From: Aspidiotus rigidus
Taxonomy: Eukaryota; Arthropoda; Insecta; Hemiptera; Diaspididae
Assembly: GCA_035079385.1 (NCBI GenBank)
Contig: JAVHKY010000012.1
Span: 3,702,501 to 3,766,500 of the forward strand
DNA: 64,000 nt
Direction of reading: 5' to 3'
The position numbers and the translations under genes are program-made. Positions within the stretch are counted from its first letter, which is position 1, and each line of letters opens with the position of its first letter. Below the pieces are notes generated by a model. The model was given only the letters and a program-made list of their open reading frames with translations. It searched no databases and was not told the DNA's origin. This document shows, one piece after another, positions 62,427 through 64,000 of the stretch.

Positions 62427-63303
62427 CCTAAAGAGATTAATAGCTCTGGGCATCCATAACTTTGCTCAAACTGGGGTAAAATATTGGGAACTACAACTAA
62501 TGCACGAAGATGATCCTACCTACAAAGGAAGAAGACAGTATGAATGCACTGCCATGACCAACTACATCACCATGCTGGAAGAGAAGAAAAGATTAGAAAA
62601 CCCCATTAACACTCCCAGCACAAATCCCTCCAAACCACCGAAACCACCAAAGCTAAAGGATCTAACTGTCACCATCCCAAGCTGCATTCTTCCTCCTTCA
62701 GGATACAGAAGCAGAAACCTTGAGAACAGCACTGTAAACCCAAATGAAAGTAATTTTCGTAAACGACTTTATACTGATGAAGCAAAAGACTCCAAAGACA
62801 ACTCCTCCACCATAGAAAACCTACAAAAGGAATTAAGCCATGAGCGTAAGGCGAGACGCGAACTGGCAGACAAGGTAGCAACATTATCACTGCAAATTAC
62901 CAGCCTGCATGAAGCTATTCAAGGGCTAAGAAAACAAATTGCAGCCACTCCACCATCCTTCGCAACGCAGACCACAAACCAACCTGAAAAAGCTGAACTA
63001 GCTCCAGAAGTTAAGCATTTAGTAGAGTCTATTCTGAAGCCAATACTAAATTCACTAACCACATCAGCAGCCTCCAACAAGAAGGAAAGGCCACTGGAGC
63101 TCCAAAGAAGAAAACCCATGCTAATGCTATTGGCACAACATCCATTCCAAACCATCCCAGTAGCCAAATACCAGGAAACGGACCTGCTGCCCCCCATATA
63201 AGGAAAATTCAGAACCAACACATAGCTACCACCAACACAGACAAAGAAATTGTCAGTAACTTCCCACAGACTACACCTGAAACAGAGATGAGTACACTAC
63301 AGT
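62427..63303 (+). pseudogene. LINE ORF1, C-terminal part, copy B
   Basis: Begins at CCTAAAG and is open from 62428 to 63201, longer than copy A. Same blocks: HEDDPTYKGRRQYECTAMTN, NPSKPPKPPKLKDLTV, coiled coil ENLQKELSHERKARRELADK. It adds TNQPEKAELAPEVKHLVESI and a basic stretch SNKKERPLELQRRKPMLM. No CCHC zinc knuckles were seen before the end. It runs into the second T-rich leader at about 63322. Confidence 0.7.
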
Positions 63304-63321
63304 AACTCACCGAAAAAAGAG

Positions 63322-63600
63322 CAAATTTGCTTCCTATTTCGTTTTTTTTTTTTTTTTTTTTTCCTCTAAAGTGCCCACTTAGCATGGGTGTGTTTTAATA
63401 TACCACAACAAAACGTAAGAAGGCTTAAAGTTGTAATTTTCAACTTTTTCACTTTTTTTTTTTCTTTTTTTTTTTTTCGTTTACATTTATGCATGCGCGT
63501 AATTTTTTTCCTCCTATTCTTTATTTTTTTTGTTTTGTTTTATATTGTTTTTTTTTTGTTTTGTTTTTGTTTTTTTTTTGTGTGTGTTTTTCTTTTATGG
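63322..63600 (+). repeat. T-rich leader of the LINE ORF1, copy 2
   Basis: Matches 57709-57950 up to TTTGTTTTATATT, then differs: further T/GT-rich sequence follows instead of ORF1. Confidence 0.85.
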
Positions 63601-64000
63601 TTGGATGTCATAAAAAAAAATAAAATAAACGAGCATTCAATCAAAAAAGCGACAGAAGCTAAGAATTGGTTGTTACACAAATAAAAGATCATACAGACTG
63701 CAGCTTAGAGCGTTTACAGATAGTTTCAGTAGCCATCTTTTTACCCACCTTTTTATAATTACGTATAAACTTCACCCTTCAGTAATGATCCCAGACTTGG
63801 TCATATTTTTAAAATGGCAAATATTCTGTTTTCAAAATTTAGAAGTTGAAGACTGAATGTTTTCAAGGAATTGAATCGGAAAAAAGGATGTGGCCTCGAG
63901 ATAGCCCGTGATCAATTTGTTTTTTTACTTTGTACCATCTATACCCGGAGTAATGATCAGTGGTGCAGGAGAACTTTAAGCCCGAATCTTTTTTGGGAGA
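63601..64000. other. No gene recognised
   Basis: The window ends in unremarkable AT-rich sequence. Confidence 0.6.

Overview
The window looks like nuclear DNA of an insect: AT-rich, intron-bearing and saturated with transposons. It has no operons, ribosome binding sites, rRNA, tRNA or CRISPR that I can see. A sap-feeding hemipteran is plausible (RYamide/NPY-type receptor, Crypton and copia elements, frequent short TAGGTA/TACCTA motifs), but this is inference. The only host gene I can support is the 3' half of a neuropeptide G-protein-coupled receptor on the + strand. Its exons at 25877-25977 (TM6), 31894-31984 (TM7) and 32784-32972 (C-tail, stop) have consensus splice sites and compatible phases. 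The first intron is 5.9 kb and holds LINE debris and a nearly perfect 78-bp-arm hairpin.

Left part (1-25 kb): fragments of jockey-like LINEs carrying an RNase H domain (1-286, 640-1200, 3470-4167, 13014-15285 on the minus strand), an R1-like LINE (22700-23870), a Penelope-like fragment (22021-22165, minus), several tandem-repeat patches, and three large inverted-repeat structures (4684-7848, 8326-9389, 19069-20002). A 0.95-kb island at 20613-21560 is extremely AT-rich.

Middle (33-50 kb): a 2.7-kb non-autonomous DNA transposon with TA target duplications (33738-36441), followed by two Crypton-type tyrosine-recombinase pseudogenes (37268-38541; 47471-49254). Between the Cryptons lies a foldback element (38983-46320, duplication ATGAA) into which an apparently young, intact Ty1/copia retrotransposon has inserted (39202-45873). 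The copia has identical 173-bp LTRs, duplication ATATT and one uninterrupted 1731-codon gag-pol. The second Crypton copy keeps two recognisable spliceosomal introns and is split by a hAT-type MITE (48640-48875, 8-bp duplication TAATGCTC).

Right part (50-64 kb): a minus-strand LINE RT fragment, then a GC-richer block (51.0-53.85 kb). This block holds three long unidentified + strand ORFs that all lie in one reading frame and are separated only by stop codons; it is the best candidate for an undescribed element or endogenised viral gene set. Next come a Helitron Rep remnant (minus) and an array of ~840-bp tandem units. Five units carry a short acidic-repeat peptide ORF behind a conserved splice-acceptor-like sequence, and the array is interleaved with pieces of a LINE ORF1.

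Most positions of element edges are read by eye from terminal repeats and target duplications; interior boundaries of decayed LINEs are approximate.
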